Shown here: piece by piece, positions 1 to 12,751 of the stretch | Layout of the letters: the number at the start of each line of letters is the position of its first letter | Position numbering within the stretch: the stretch's first letter is position 1 | Origin: Hyparrhenia diplandra | Taxonomy: Eukaryota; Streptophyta; Magnoliopsida; Poales; Poaceae | Reading direction: 5' to 3' | DNA length: 64,000 nucleotides | Assembly (NCBI GenBank): GCA_015847255.1 | Contig: JADLZK010008549.1 | Span: 1 to 64,000 of the forward strand | Made by a program: the position numbers and the translations under genes | Notes under the pieces: generated by a model | Database searches by the model: none | Told to the model about the DNA's origin: nothing | The model's input: only the letters and a program-made list of their open reading frames with translations

Positions 1-1346
1 GCTTGGCGGCCGGCCTTGCATTTTATAGTGTAAAATAGCTAAAACAACACTTTCGTCGAGCTCGCCAAGATTTTTCAGTCGCAAGATTCGTGGTCCGGCC
101 CATCCAAGAAGGTTCGTGGATAGGCCGTTCGTGGCCGGCCGGCCGGCCGGCGGGCGTTGGGACGGGCTAAAAATGCTCAGTATAGGCTTTAGTTTATATA
201 GATATACCCCCTGCTCCGTTGTTGCATCGCCAGAATCCGTCGCGGCACCATTGAAACCACGGATCCCGTCTACTCGCATGGGGGCCTCGCCCTCACCCAC
301 GCCTCACGTTTGATCCCTAATGTTGGTGTTAGGGTGTAGTGTCCACTCACATCCACGCCGGGACTTAGATATCTAAAACCCGCTTTGAGAGCGCCACTTC
401 CGCCAACCATCACCAGGATCACCACCGCACCGTGTGTGACAACTAAGGTTTCTAACACCCATGGGCCCTTCACACCTCCCCGCCAACACGCACCAAAGTG
501 CACCACCATAGCCGCTAGTCAGACTAGTGCACCACCGACCCAACCACCACCACTACCACACGCCGAGATGGGTCTCCGGATGTGACGCCTCAAGGAAGGC
601 ACGGCGCTAATGGCGCCGTTGTCGCACGCCCATAGGACGGAGTTTTCACCTTGAGATCCCCTTGCTGCATGGACATGGTAACACACAACGGTGCCCCCAA
701 CGGGGAGAATGACGCCCGAGGCTGCCACTACCATTGCCACTGACATAGCGCCCGTGGAGGCTTTCACCCGACTCCACACCATGTCGCCTACATGCACTCG
801 CCAAGCTAGTGGCACACCTCCGGCCGCCTCGCGGACGCCACAACCGGAAGAAGCTTCGACCGGCCGAGGCACCACCAAAGAAGCACCAAAAACTCCCCGG
901 CCCTACCACCAAGGTGGCGCCAACCAGAACGTTTGTCGAGGAGGAGATAGGGAACACCGCCCACCTTCCCTCGAGATCCGCCGCCCCGACGCAGCGCCCT
1001 GTTCCACCATCGCCAGCCGCATGGCCCGGCAGTCAGAGCCGGCGCCCCAATGCCATGGCCACATCGGCGCCATGCCGGCTGCGGCCGGCCCGTGGTGACG
1101 CGTCTGCGGTGCACGGAGAAGCCGCCACCGCCGGACTCCCGACTCCCACGCAGCACCACCCCACCCTCTGCCCCTGTGGTACCGGGCCAGATCCGCGCAA
1201 AGACGATCCGGTGGCCAAATGCCAACGTCGGCGTTGGATGTGACCCGCGCCGGCAAGCTCCTCTAGGGCCAGTGCCGCGCCCGCCCGAAACCACCGGGAT
1301 AGGAAGAGGGAGAAGGCCATGCCGCCGTCCTCACGCGCGCACGAGC
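1..1346. other. GC-rich unassigned stretch
   Basis: The first 300 bases mix AT-rich DNA with a GGCC-rich run near 135-155, and 500-1340 is strongly C-rich. Open frames occur on both strands and overlap each other, as expected from base composition alone; none carries a motif I recognise. The stretch abuts a CACTA element and may itself be transposon cargo. I see no gene that I can support. Confidence 0.4.
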
Positions 1347-2302
1347 CACTACTACATAAATGATTTTGCACGATGTTTCCAGATGTCCGTGGCAAACATT
1401 TGGAAAAATCAGCCACGAAAACATGGCTTTGATTTGCGTGGATGGTCTCTATTAGAATCGCGGGCGGTAAAAACCGCCATGGCCAAATGTATTAAGCGTG
1501 GACGGTATAATAATAAACCACCACGCGTTAATGAGGCCCTTTAACCCGGCGCACCGTATGCTGGCCCACTTTTAACCCAAGTGAGGCCCGACATCGCAGT
1601 GCCACCATCATATATAAAGAAAACTTAACCCTAACTCACACTAACTCCCTCTCATTTCCCACTCGCCTCTCTCTCCCTCACCTGTCGCCTTCTCTCCCAC
1701 GCCCGGTTTTCCCTTTCGCGACGGCCCGGCTCCCTCCCTCCTAACCGGCGGCGGCCACCTCCCTTTCCCCCATCCCGGCTGGCAAGCACGCGAGCCGCGA
1801 CTCCCCTCCCTGGCACTCGACCGTGGCTCCTCTCCACTCCCTGCCCTCCGCGAGCACACAGCTGGCGGCTTCGCTTCGATCCGCGTGGGGTAGAAGCCGA
1901 CGCTATGGTGGCGCGCTTGGTTCCTCGTGCGTGGCGCTTGTGTGAGCTTCAGAGGCCACGCAACGCATGCGCCTCCCATGAGCGTCTGGCGTAGCGGCGG
2001 GCGGAGCTTCGGGTGGTGCGGGCGGCGAATCCGGGTTCTAGCGCCGGATCCCCCATGGCGATCCGGCAGGCCCGCTCGGCGCGGCGACGGGCGGGCGTGC
2101 TCAGCGGCGGCGGTGGCTCAGGATCGCCCAAAGCGGGCTCGATCTCACAGATTTTCACTTTTATATTGTTTGACCAGTGGCGGGCATTTGACCGCCACGG
2201 ACATGGGCCATTTTCGTGACTCTATGTTGGTGGCGGGTTATACGCCACCACCCAGGAAATGTTTCTTTACGACCGCCACCTAAAATCGCTTAGCTAGTAG
2301 TG
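1347..2302. mobile_element. Non-autonomous CACTA element
   Basis: The left end begins CACTACTACATAAATGATTT and the right end, read inverted, begins CACTACTAGCTAAGCGATTT, so the termini match over about 20 bases with the canonical CACTA start. Both ends are flanked by the same 3-bp target duplication, AGC (1344-1346 and 2303-2305), as CACTA elements produce. The 956-bp body holds subterminal GC-rich short repeats (GGCGG/CCGCC near 2170-2280) and a C-rich centre, with no transposase. It must have been mobilised by an enzyme made elsewhere. Confidence 0.85.
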
Positions 2303-2305
2303 AGC

Positions 2306-4159
2306 TTCCTCTCGACGGCCCGCTCAGTGTGGCGTGTCGAGCGTTGCCCGTGAGCCGGAGGGAGGCTGCACATGCAGCGCTTCAGTGCCCTGAGTGTCCA
2401 CATTCGACTTTTCTTAGAGGGTCAAAGAATTATAAGTTTGGCTAAACTTTATACAATAGAACTAATGATATTTATGGCACCAAATAATTACATATTAGAT
2501 TTTCTTTGTTAATTATATCTTTTAAGTTGTACCTAGCAATTTGATGACATGACATCTTTTGTAATTCTCATAAGTGATGATTTTGACCAAAGGAATTTGA
2601 TATGCTTGCGAGTCTCTAAGAGGAGTTTGCAATCACGAGCTAGCAATTTGGAGTGAGGTTACACGTGCGTGCTTATATTATTGGTCACCTGCTGTGTGTT
2701 GAAATCACGGCTAGCTGGTGCTTGACCTTATAGCTAGAGAGAGCAGAGCAGAGGAAAATGGATGGCAAAAGATGAGATTTACAGTTGGGATCCATCACAA
2801 ACGCACAGGCACTATGGGTAGAGTGATGCCCAAAAGCGGTCACCAGTGCGGTGCCGACCATTCTCGGAGAGTCCGACTTTGCGACCTGCCATGCACTGGC
2901 CCCGACCGCCACAACATTTTCAATCATCTCGCCCCTGCCATGTCTCTACTCCACTCCACACACCATGCTTTTAGGAAGTGATTGCACAGTTGAACTGGTT
3001 TTTACCGTCTGATTGCATGGCTTATCTTTTAAGTGAACTTACCCGTGGAGGCTCCTCTCGTTCGGTCTTTAGCGTCAAAACCGCCATCCGTTCGGTTCGA
3101 AAACTAGAGTTGTGAATCTCGCTTTGGGCAAATTCCGTATCGCTAGTACCCATAACACTGAATTTTCGCCATTCTCGAAGCTTCTCATTCTACCGCATTA
3201 CCATCTACTTTCCCTCGTCAGATGTATGGGGACGCCGCTGCATGCTACTATTTTGCCGTTTGAGCTTTTTGTTATGGTATATATCAAATCAACAGGTCGA
3301 TGTCAACAAAAGAGGTCACAACAAAAGGGATCTCTACATCCTTTTGGCTGCATGTTTGTTGATCAATATGTCCACCGTCAGTCGGGACAAGGCCATTGAG
3401 TTTTCTCAAGTTAAGGGCTTTTGATGACAAAAGAAGAACATCAGTATCGCATTGACGGCTGCATTGCTATACTCAAAGCAGTGTAGGTCGGTTGAAAGTT
3501 AGCCAAGGATATCGGGAGATGAGGGACTACTTCAAAGAAGTGCGACATAAAAGTAGCATCATTACAGCTAGATTTGCTTTTTATCTTCTTCCAACTTAAA
3601 TCCTAAGAGTTATTTGTCACAATAAAAGTAACTCTATGTTTATGGAACCAAAATAGGTTTTGTTTTGTCTATGTGTTAATAGTAAGAAACTTTGGTGCTT
3701 GCTTTTCTCTCGTATGGTATACAATTATATGAATTGCAAAACATAATTAAAAGAAAACTATAAATAAAGCTTTTTAAAATAGACGAGTATATTTAGAAGT
3801 ATGTTGTAGAAAGTAGGAGAAATGAGAATTGTCTATTCTATTGTTATTGTTTTTTGCTAAATGCTTTTTATAGCGGGAACTAGCGTGTATTTATAGAAGG
3901 AGCGGGCTACTCAATTTCCCTTTCTAGATATTTTTTCATTGATACTCGGTATCTTCTTCTAGAGTAATTTTGAAGATCTCTAGATTAGTTTTTGGATACC
4001 AATGACACCCTAGGATAATCTTTTATGCTTAAGTGTGTATCTAGCTTGAGATGGTTCTAGCCAAGTCTTGGTGCAAATGTGATCATGGTGGATGACATGG
4101 TGTTGATCCAAAAGATGGTCGATTGAGTGCATGTGGACTTGGAAAGAAGACAGAGAAAC
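2306..4159. other. Intergenic, no gene seen
   Basis: Mixed-composition DNA becoming AT-rich after 3500. Short open frames near 2690-2980 and 3112-3420 lack any recognisable domain, splice pattern or codon bias. I see nothing else that I can support here. Confidence 0.5.
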
Positions 4160-6440
4160 AAAAATGGGCTCAAGGCAAGGTATATTTGATAGGGCCACTT
4201 TGTTTTACACTCAAGACACCATAGAGGGTGTGAGGGTTTAGGATCAATAATAAACTATTAAGGGGAAACCTCGAACTTCGGTTCTCATGTGCCCTCTACG
4301 CTCAAAATTCATATGCATGCATTCTAACCTAGAGAGTTAACTCGCGACTTGGTGAAAATGTTTGAGAAAAATACTAACACAAGGTCGGGTGTTCTTAAAA
4401 CACGTTGGTAACATGTTTCAGCGGCGCAAAGTTGGGAAAAATGCGAAACGCGCTGAAATGACAACTAGCGCCAAAATTACCGCAGCGACACGAGGGTTAC
4501 ATGCATGCCACGGCGCCGCATTAATCGGCCCAATGAATCTCGGGCCGTCCGCGGCGCGGGGAGCCCGCGGGCGGCAATAGACTGGCTGGGCGCTGGCGTC
4601 TGGATTGTCGCCCGGGCCGAGCCTAGAGGTGTCACCGGCGGGTTCGCCCGTCGCAAAGATTCGGTGCATCGCGCTTCGCTGGCGTCCAGACGTCCGTCGC
4701 AAACGGTCATCTGACCCGTAGCGTGGTTCCAGCGGCGCTTGGCGCCGTACGCCTTGATTGAAATCCTTCATGTTTGGTTTTGGAAATTGATTGACACTTT
4801 GTTATGCTAATCCTTTGCTTCAAGTGTGACTTGAGAGATAGGATTGCATGGTTGATGTGGAGCATGATGATCATGAACATGAGCGATGATGATGGACATG
4901 ATGGATCGTCAAACTCGGTTTGTCGGGTTTGGAAGGAACCCGAGATCAAGGCAAGGTATAATTGATAGGTTTTCTTTTCGGTGATCAAGACACTATAGAG
5001 AGTGTGATCACATTATATGATAGGGATGTACCGACTATCAAAGAGGGGATGCCACAACTAACCCTTTGGTGAAAGTGCTTCTAGGTCCACTTGACTTGCA
5101 TATTGCATTTAGGATTGAGAGAGCACTAACTTCGTTCTTGCTCTAATCGATCGCGACATGCTAACATACATGATATTGAGACCATCTTCGACGTGTTGGC
5201 AAACAATGGCAAGACGCCGGCGGTGGCTGAAGCAAAGCGACAACAAAACCATTAAAACTTCCGCGGTGAAGGGGCGACCGCATCGGTCCGGTCCGAGCGA
5301 ATCCCGGTCAACAACAAAAAGGTCTATTTCGTGCTCATCTTAGGACCTCGACCGGGGCGCATGGATGGTGAGTCCGGTACGACCCGATCCTCTAACCGAT
5401 GCATGAAGACCGGTGGGGGCGAAGGCTCTTCCTTATCTAACCGGACAGCCGCTCGAGCAACAGCGGCTGAACCTGACCGCTGGTGGTCCAGTCGGCCATC
5501 CCGTCAACACGCTAAAATGCACCAACGACTATGTTTTTGAGTGGGCTCTATATATACTTGGATGGCCGGTTTCTAGAGCTCTCTCTTGCACATTTGAACA
5601 CTCATACTTGCTTGTGAGCTTGAGACACTCCACTCCACTCATCTCGCATCTTGAGAGTGATAGAAGTGCATTGCATTGTTGATTGCATCTAGAGGCACTT
5701 CATCCTGGAGGAGCCAAGGGATCTTGTTTTCTCTCGAATTTGCTTGGTTCCCTAGCGCTTTGGAGGTTGAGGCGGTGTTGAGCTCGATTGAGCTTGTTCG
5801 AGGCCACACCGGTGGACTTGTGAGTGGTCGCTCCTTACCCCGCCGGAGATTCGTGAAAGGAGCACTCAATGGATTGCTCATGGCTTGTGAATCCTCTCTT
5901 GTGATTGGGTGCTTGAGATCCCACCGGGGATTTGGCATCGCGTGCCGGTAAGCTTAGCAACCATCAAGTGAGTGTATCGCCACAATCTGGGGACTAGCGT
6001 GCGCCAAGCATCGTGAACCTCGAGGAAAAATCACCGTGTCAATCTTGTTCTTGCTCGTTGGAGCTTTCATATTGATCACGGTGATTGGCTTCCCACCTCT
6101 ACACGTCGACGCCGTGATATCGATCACACCTCTAGCATTTACATTTGATATACTTGTGTAGCTTTGTTTTTGGTTGTTAGTTGACTAGAGTAGCTTAGCC
6201 CTAGTGGTATAATTAGTTAACTTATCTTGCTCACCTAGGAGTAAACTAGCAACCTAGCTCTTGTGTGAACCTAGAGACATTAGAAATTGTTATATTTGTC
6301 TTGTGGCTTGGCTAGCTAGCTTGTAGCACCGTAGAATTTGCTTCGCCATCTTATTTACTAACCGCCTTGTTAAGGGTGTTGTTTGTAGAATTTTTTAATA
6401 GGCTATTCACCCCGCTCTAGCCATTAGGACCTTTCAATAG
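4160..6440 (+). mobile_element. LTR retrotransposon remnant A
   Basis: The stretch ends in a block typical of a grass LTR 3' end: GTTTGTAGAATTTTT, AGGCTATTCACCCC, CTCTAGCCATTAGGACC, TTTCA near 6385-6438. A motif (CAAGGCAAGGTATA, TTGATAGG, then ATCAAGACAC and ATAGAGGGTGTGA) occurs at 4170-4235 and again at 4938-5007, so the left part is a duplicated or nested copy. A TATATATA near 5550 could be the LTR promoter. No gag or pol is present and no primer-binding site follows the LTR end, so this is a decayed solo-type remnant. Superfamily not assigned. Confidence 0.55.
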
Positions 6441-7395
6441 TACAAAATCCCTGAATTTGAACCCAATGGATCTATTTCGAATGGGGGTCTATATATATGG
6501 GTTTTGGTTGGTCATGGGGAGCTCTTTTGGTCATTTGAATTCATTCTAACACCCTTGAGTTTGAGCCAAAGCCCTTCCACTCTCTCCCACTTGCTTCCTA
6601 GCATATTCCTTGAAAAATTGAGGGTGATTCATCAAGTGCATTGCCTTGCTTGTTGCATTTAGAGGCACTTGAGGGTCATTGTTGCCGGTGGATTTGTTAT
6701 TCTTGAAAGTACCGCTCCCAACCGGCTTGGTGATTTGATGAGGCGTTGGCAAGAGTTGGAGATTGTTCTTGGCCACCTCCCAAGTTGATTTGTGAAGAGG
6801 ACCACGTGATCTTCGTCTGAGTGACAAATCACAAGTAATACATTACTCGTGTCTTCGGTACCTCACTTGTGAGTGGTGGCTTTGAGCTAGCAAGTGCACC
6901 GCCTAGCTCAAGCACCATCCTGTGTTATCGGCACAACCGAAGAGTAGCTTGCCCGGTGCACAAGTGAACTCGGTGAACAAATCATCGCGGTCCATTGTCT
7001 TCGTTGGTGATTGGCTTCATCCATTGATTGTGGTTATGTTTTCTCTACACGGTGATTGGTTCATTGCCCTCTACACGTCGGTATAAAATTTCCTTGCTCT
7101 TGCATTTACTTTCTAGTCTACCTTGTGTGTAGAGAGCTAGCATATAATTGTGTCGTTACTCTTACTAGTTACACATATCTAGGTTTGTTCACTAGGATAG
7201 AGTAGTGACATAGCTCTTGTGTGACTTAGAGATCATAGCTTATATCTAGAATTGTCACTACAAGGCTTGCAAAGACATTAGAGCTAGTGCAAACCGCATT
7301 TACGCCATTTGTTTATACTATTCGGTTTGTTAAGTGTTTTTGTAGAAATTTTTATAGGCTATATTCACCCCCTCTAGCCAACTAGGACCTATGAT
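6441..7395 (+). mobile_element. LTR remnant B, second copy
   Basis: A second LTR-like unit follows directly. It shares with remnant A a TATATATA box (about 6492), the phrase TTGCATTTAGAGGCACTT (6652), and the same 3' end (TAGAAATTTTTATAGGCTAT, then CACCCCCTCTAGCC and AGGACC near 7340-7390). Sequence between the shared blocks differs considerably, so the two are related family members rather than a recent duplication. No coding domain lies between them. Confidence 0.55.
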
Positions 7396-8021
7396 CCTTA
7401 TTTTTTCTTCTCCCTTTGCTTTCGAGATTCATCCTCATATTAATTATTTCTCAATAAAGTATAGCTTTCTTAACATAAAATTGAACCATCACACCAGAAT
7501 AATATGCTATTACTTGTTGTTAAGCCTGCGCCTTCAATAGCCATGAAAGTGTTGATGACTTCTTATTCACACAATTGTAAGAAGATATAGCCTACTCAAT
7601 AAAAGTCACTATACAATCATCCAAAAGGTTAGTTAAATAGTTTAATACGACTGTGCATTCTAATAATAGATTAAGGCCTATGAAAATCTTATTCATACTG
7701 ATGTGTTCGACTCAATTAGTAATTTGTTTTTTTTCTACCTATATAGGGAGAGATTGGGAGAGAGAAAAGGAAACTCCGACTAAACGAAGTATGCTAATTG
7801 GATGAAGATTTTTGAGACATAACAATTGTCACGGATGATTCATGTGTGCCGCTACTTATCATCCCCATCATGCCAACCGCTGCGATCATTTGGTATATTG
7901 AATTGAAGTACAACTCTAACTAGGCATACTGGCCACACGGAGAAATATGAAGAGGCACAAAAAGGCTGCACAACATATCGCCAATGTCATGGGGACTTTC
8001 GATCATATGTATTTACCGATC
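7396..8021. other. Intergenic, no gene seen
   Basis: AT-rich sequence with no open frame, repeat or element terminus that I can identify. It ends at the target duplication of the following Mutator-like element. Confidence 0.5.
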
Positions 8022-8309
8022 TAATTTTTTGGGATAATTGCTGATTTGGTCCCTAAAAACTTCATCTTACCTATCTGCCTTTTCTTTTTTTCTCGAAGTT
8101 GTCTATTTGGTCTCAAACCGAAATTTTCTTGCTTATTTGGCGCGCGTTAGAATTCTAGGGTTAACGTGTGAAGTGGCGTATAAAATGTCCATTTTACCCT
8201 GACTAGAAAAAAATATAAAAGAACTTCACTAGTCACAATTTTTAGAGTACGTACACATACTCTTTTTTGTGTATCAGTATGCGTTCATACTTTTGATGGA
8301 AGTAACATA

Positions 8310-8545
8310 TACTCCCTTCTACGTCCCAAAATAGATGTGGGTATGGGAGTTTGTCAATGATCAAACTTTTCAAACTTTTGACTAGGTTTGTAGAAAATAC
8401 GTGCAATATTTAAATCTCTTAAATAAATTTATTAAAAACTAGACTCAAAGGTCTTTTCCGATGATACTAATTACTTAGCATAAATATTTATATATTTTAA
8501 TATATAATTCGCGACATTTTAAAACGTGGACTTTTAGAAGTAGAA
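8310..8545. mobile_element. Stowaway-like MITE fragment
   Basis: ACTCCCTTCTACGTCCCAAA near 8311 matches the usual Stowaway (Tc1/mariner) terminus CTCCCTCCGTCCC, and the interior is AT-rich as in that family. The right terminus is not clearly preserved. It is nested in the Mutator-like element at 8031-9295, so it inserted later or travelled with it. Confidence 0.6.
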
Positions 8546-8559
8546 TGACATCATACTAA

Positions 8560-8765
8560 ATTGTGAAGTGTATATACACATACTTTTTAATTGGAGTGTA
8601 TATGTACATACTAATTTGAGAAGAGTATATACACATGCTTCACGATGGAAGTATATAAGCATACATTTTAAACTTGAGTGCATATATGCATTATTGCCTT
8701 TTTAAACTGGAGTGTATATATGCATACTTTGATGGAAGTATATACACATACTATTTGAATTTGAA
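8560..8765. repeat. Degenerate tandem array
   Basis: Five to six imperfect copies of a unit of about 35-45 bases built around GGAGTGTATATATGCATACT, alternating with TTTGATGGAAGTATATACAC. The copies vary in spacing and sequence. It lies inside the Mutator-like element at 8031-9295. Confidence 0.7.
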
Positions 8766-9304
8766 TCAGAGTGTACGAATTTTAAACTCTTTCAGTGTGT
8801 CGGGCCGACCCATGCAACACTTGATCTCGACCACTTGTAACGACAGTGGGTCTCTAGTGACCGCAACAGCGCGTCGAAGTCGCGAACTGATCCACCGGGA
8901 GGGAAGGCTGGACGATGCAACCCGAGGAGAGAATTAACGCCCGCCTCTAACCTTTGGGCGTGTCATGGCAGGATGCGTGCATGTAGGGTCGCGGCCGGCC
9001 GGGCATGGTACTATGCCATCGGTGAGATGTGGAGAGTTATCCCGAGGCGTGACCGGTGGGGAGGGGAGGGCGGTAGAGGATGCCGCCGCCGCATCCAACT
9101 CAGACCGCTTCTTTTCTAGCCGGTGAGTAAAATAGACTTTTCATCTCGCCACTTCACACCGTTAACCCGGCATTCTAACTGAAGGTCAAATAAGTAAGAA
9201 ACTTTTAATTTTGAGGCTAAATAGACAACTTTGAGAAAAAAAATAGGTCAAATAAGCAAAATAAAGTTTTTAGGGTCAAATAAAGAAATTATTTCTAATT
9301 TTTT

Positions 9305-9955
9305 TTGCTTGGTATGCGTGGCGCACGGTGGTCCATGGACCACCTGGCCCCTGTAGCAGCCCCGCCCCTGCGTCCGCTCCTAGAGAAGGCCGGACCTGCA
9401 GGTTGCGGTTGGTCTGCGCAGTCCAGTCCCGTGTTGGTCCATCGATTCTAGTTCGTTCGCTCCGATGGTGGTGTTGCGCTTGCGGCACATGTAGCTCATT
9501 GCCCAACAGAAGATCGTGATAGGAAGCTACGGTGGATCGACCAGGAATGCACATTGGCATTGGCATGCACCGCTTAGCTAGTCCGACACTCACCACACAC
9601 CAGGCCGTGTCAGGCGGCGGCATATATACCCGTGTGCCGCGTCATGTTTTACCCAGCCCAATAGAAAGGTGTCTGCTGGTTTAAGTTGGGCTTGCTTTCT
9701 TTATGATTTGCATACGTGTCACTGAGACTGCTGCCACTAAAATTTATAAGTAGGTCTGGGAGAGGGTTTAAATAATACTTCATCGATTCTAAATTATAAG
9801 TATATATAAGTCATAGCGAGTTTTCTATGTACGTTGCTTTTGCCTATAATTATACTTAGTTTTGTTGAGCTCTACGCACTCATTATGCATGTTAATGTGT
9901 AACATGCATGCCAATGGAGCATCTCAAGTTGAGGGCAAAAAGTTAACCGTACTAT
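9305..9955. other. Intergenic, no gene seen
   Basis: A moderately GC-rich block (9310-9640) with overlapping open frames on both strands but no recognised domain. Near 9770-9850 is a short Stowaway-like stretch (TCTAAATTATAAGTATATAT). Nothing further can be supported. Confidence 0.45.
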
Positions 9956-10430
9956 GAGTTTTAGACTATCTTGTGCGTTGTGGCCCTAAGGGACTCAGGA
10001 GCCTTTGGAGGGCGGCTACGGCCGTCGATTCTTTCCTCGCGATGGTTTTATCGCCGAGGGGTTTTCCGATGGATGCTTGCTATCCGGTGTCGCCGTCTAT
10101 TCGCAAGGATGCTTCTTGTCGCCGGGTGTTGGTTGCCGGTCTTTGCTTGTCGTCCTCGCGGATGCTTTGACGCCTTTCATCATCTACGCCCTATCGCTAT
10201 TGGCTACCTAGGTGTTGAGATTTTATTTTATGTATTAGGATTAGTTTCGGGTGGGTTGTTAGGTGGAGGGTCCACGGCCCCTTGTTCTTGTTTTTGTTTC
10301 TAGTGTTGAGGGGGTTTTGTTGGTAATCCTTGATTACTCGTGAACCCTCTTAGACAACTATGTGTAGGTCTATTGACCACTCTACTTCTTCTTAACGAAA
10401 TACATGCTCTAGAGTTTCGCACTATCTTGA
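9956..10430 (+). mobile_element. LINE 3'-end-like remnant
   Basis: The layout matches the 3' untranslated end of grass LINEs: a G/T-rich block, a run like GGATTAGTTTCGGGTGGG, TTGATTACTCGTGAACCCTC, then CTTCTTAACGAAATACATGC before the end. A related sequence sits at 49205-49680, where it finishes in poly(A). This copy has lost its tail and any ORF. Identification rests on layout and on the second copy. Confidence 0.5.
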
Positions 10431-11412
10431 ACTGTTCATTTATAATGTTAAGAAACTCCCGATAAAATTGACAAGGCTATGCAAAAGAGCTTCCCATGAT
10501 AAAATATTCATTCCTTTTTATAAAATTACGTAGGTTATGCATGTCTAACAAAACTTGTGATATTTAGAGAACGGAGGACCTGACCCATAAACGCCTCTTT
10601 TTCTTTGTTTGATCAAATAGTGAATCCATAGGTTTTTTTTTTTTGTTATTGTACTTTGTTTCTTTTTATAACAAATTGATTTGATTAACTTAGAGAATGA
10701 AATTTCACCCATGATACTGTAGATACCACACATGCTAACCTACATGCACCCTTAGTACATTATGTGGACAATCTCTTTTAAATTTAAGATCACAACTTTT
10801 AAAGAGTGGCTGATACTCCTTGGCGAAGGAATGAATATCCTGATAGAATTAGGACATTGCTGTGATTTTTCATTTTTTTCAATAGCATGTTAAGTAAATT
10901 TAAATTTTGCATTGATTTGTCTCAATATCCATAATTAATTATTGGTCGTTTTACATGACCTTACTGCATCGCTTTTTGTAGTTTCAATCTGGCTCAGGCA
11001 GGTTCTTTTCTTTTTGAATTTACAATTATGATTTGCATAAATAAAAATATATACGCTTCCATTTGTTTTAGTAGACGATAAGGAATAATCCAATAGGTGT
11101 ATGTTGCCTTACAGTTTAGATTTTTTGAAGGGAATGCCTAAAATGACTTTTAGGGGATATGTTTTGTCATATTTTGTTTTACTATGCACATTCTTTTCAG
11201 AATCAAACAATCCGTACTGCTTTGTTTATTGTGATAGATTCCATTGGTTTCGTTATCCCTACTCATATAATTTGGTCAAGGTGTTTACCTATTTAAACAA
11301 CTGATTAGTACATGAGGAAGTCAAGTTTGCTGCAGGTGAGTCTTATAAAGGACCAATAACAAGAAGTTGGAAATCAAGCACCACAACACCCGACTATCGT
11401 TTTATTACGTAT
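10431..11412. other. AT-rich intergenic stretch
   Basis: AT-rich throughout, with homopolymer runs near 10630 and 10870. Short open frames are composition effects. No gene or element boundary is visible. Confidence 0.5.
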
Positions 11413-11524
11413 AAGGGTCTGTTTGGATCTCCTTTTAAACTTGAGAACACTAAAACTTTGGGAATATACTTTAGCTCACTTTGAGCTTTAAAGCTCTAAT
11501 GTGAGGTGGACTAAAGTTTAAGAG
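11413..11524. mobile_element. MITE-like end fragment
   Basis: GGGTCTGTTTGGATCTCC followed by TTTAAACTT and TTTAGCTC resembles the terminus of grass MITEs that begin GGGTGTTTGGAT. A similar inverted end lies at 16060-16135 (TTTAGAGGAGAAAAAATCC then AAAC). It abuts the truncated LTR at 11525, so it may be the sequence into which that element inserted. A shared single element is not demonstrated. Confidence 0.4.
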
Positions 11525-12751
11525 CAGCCCATCACTGGGAGGCCCATGGGGCTTAGGCGCGTGCGCCAGGAGGGCCAACGGCGGCGCCGCCACGCCGCCG
11601 CCATCATCTCGTCTATCAGCCCAAGGCAATATTATTTAGGAAATAAAATAAAAGGGAATAAAATGTAGATTGCTTAGAGGTCAAGTCTCTAGAACTATAA
11701 ATGCAAGAGATTTCTAGTCATTTGAGATTAAGAAAAAATAAACAAAAGAGATTTATCCCTCAACTCTCAAGCCCTCTCTCCCAAACCCTAGTTGCTGCGC
11801 ACGCGACGCACACCGCCCATATCTCCGCCCCACGCCGCGGCTGGCCGCCGTGTCGCTATCACAAGATCACACGCCCCTAATAGCCGCCGGAGTCCGTCCG
11901 GCTGTTACATTTGGTAACCGGAAACCACTCGATCCCCGGCCTCTCCGCATCCATGGCCGCCGAAGACCACCACCCCTTTCCCGTCCTACCCTGGTGATGA
12001 TCGCCGAAAGGCGTCTCGCGATCATCATGGCGAGGTACGGCTCCATCCTACCAGCCCAAAGACAATGCCATCCCTCTCGCCACCTTTGCCCCGCGCATAA
12101 AAGGTCACCGGGCGAAGCCTTCCCTCCTAAGCAACAACTACCTCCTCCGACGACAATGACATCGCCATCAACGGCGAACCCGCGCCACGCCAGCCGCAAC
12201 GCCGCAGCGACAGACATGGCCATGCTGTCAGACATGCATGCCACCATGTCAATGTGACAAACAACAAAGGTGACGCTATATGGGCGTTGCCGACGCCGAC
12301 GGCGCTCCTATGGGCGCCAACAACGCCATCAACAACGCGCTGCTACGAGCCTCCAAAGATTGGTATCATCACCCGACCAAGGGCGACATCACCATCAATG
12401 CCTACCGTGATCGGGCGAATGCTCGCCTAACCGCCCAGCCCCTCACGGCTAAGGAGGCCAAACAGACACGCCCCGACATCCACAACGCCATCATCAACGG
12501 CTCCGCAATCACTGACATCATCTACTACACCCCAAGTATTCTTCGGGACATGCCGCCGACATCACCATTGACAAGCGGGGCAACGATACAGCGCGGAGGA
12601 CGCCTGGCGCGGAAAAAAGGGGAGATGTCACAGCTCATCACAGGAGGCCCATGGGGCTTGGCGCTGCGGCGCTAGGAGGGCCAACGTACGGCGCGCCATC
12701 GCTGCCATCATCTCGTCCACTTCGTCCGCAAGGCAATATTATTTAGGAAAT
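11525..12751 (+). mobile_element. Small non-autonomous LTR element
   Basis: Two direct copies of an LTR bracket an 820-bp interior. The 5' copy (about 11525-11803, missing its first bases) and the 3' copy (12626-12751, truncated) share AGGCCCATGGGGCTTGGCG-like sequence, the block CATCATCTCGTC, and AAGGCAATATTATTTAGGAA. A polypurine tract (GGAAAAAAGGGGAGA, 12611-12625) stands immediately before TGTCACAGCTCATC, the LTR start, as expected. The interior is GC-rich and shows no gag or pol domain, so this is a TRIM/LARD-type element. Confidence 0.7.

Larger units (their letters stand above)
8031..9295. mobile_element. Non-autonomous Mutator-like element
   Basis: Long terminal inverted repeats of roughly 150-180 bp: the left starts GGGATAATTGCTGATTTGG, and the right, read inverted, starts GAAATAATTTCTTTATTTG and continues with matching blocks (CAAAGTTGTCTATTT, GGGTTAACG-GTGAAGTGGCG). 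A perfect 9-bp duplication, TAATTTTTT, flanks both ends (8022-8030 and 9296-9304), diagnostic of Mutator transposition. The body contains a Stowaway fragment, a degenerate tandem array and a GC-rich block (8800-9120), but no transposase. Confidence 0.85.

Noticed and set aside
691..1544. Frames of 135-164 codons
   Set aside because: C-rich sequence, overlapping antisense frames of equal length, Pro/Thr/Arg-rich products with no domain.
11850..12675. Frames of 126-135 codons between two LTRs
   Set aside because: They lie in the interior of a non-autonomous LTR element and show no gag or pol feature; both strands are open.
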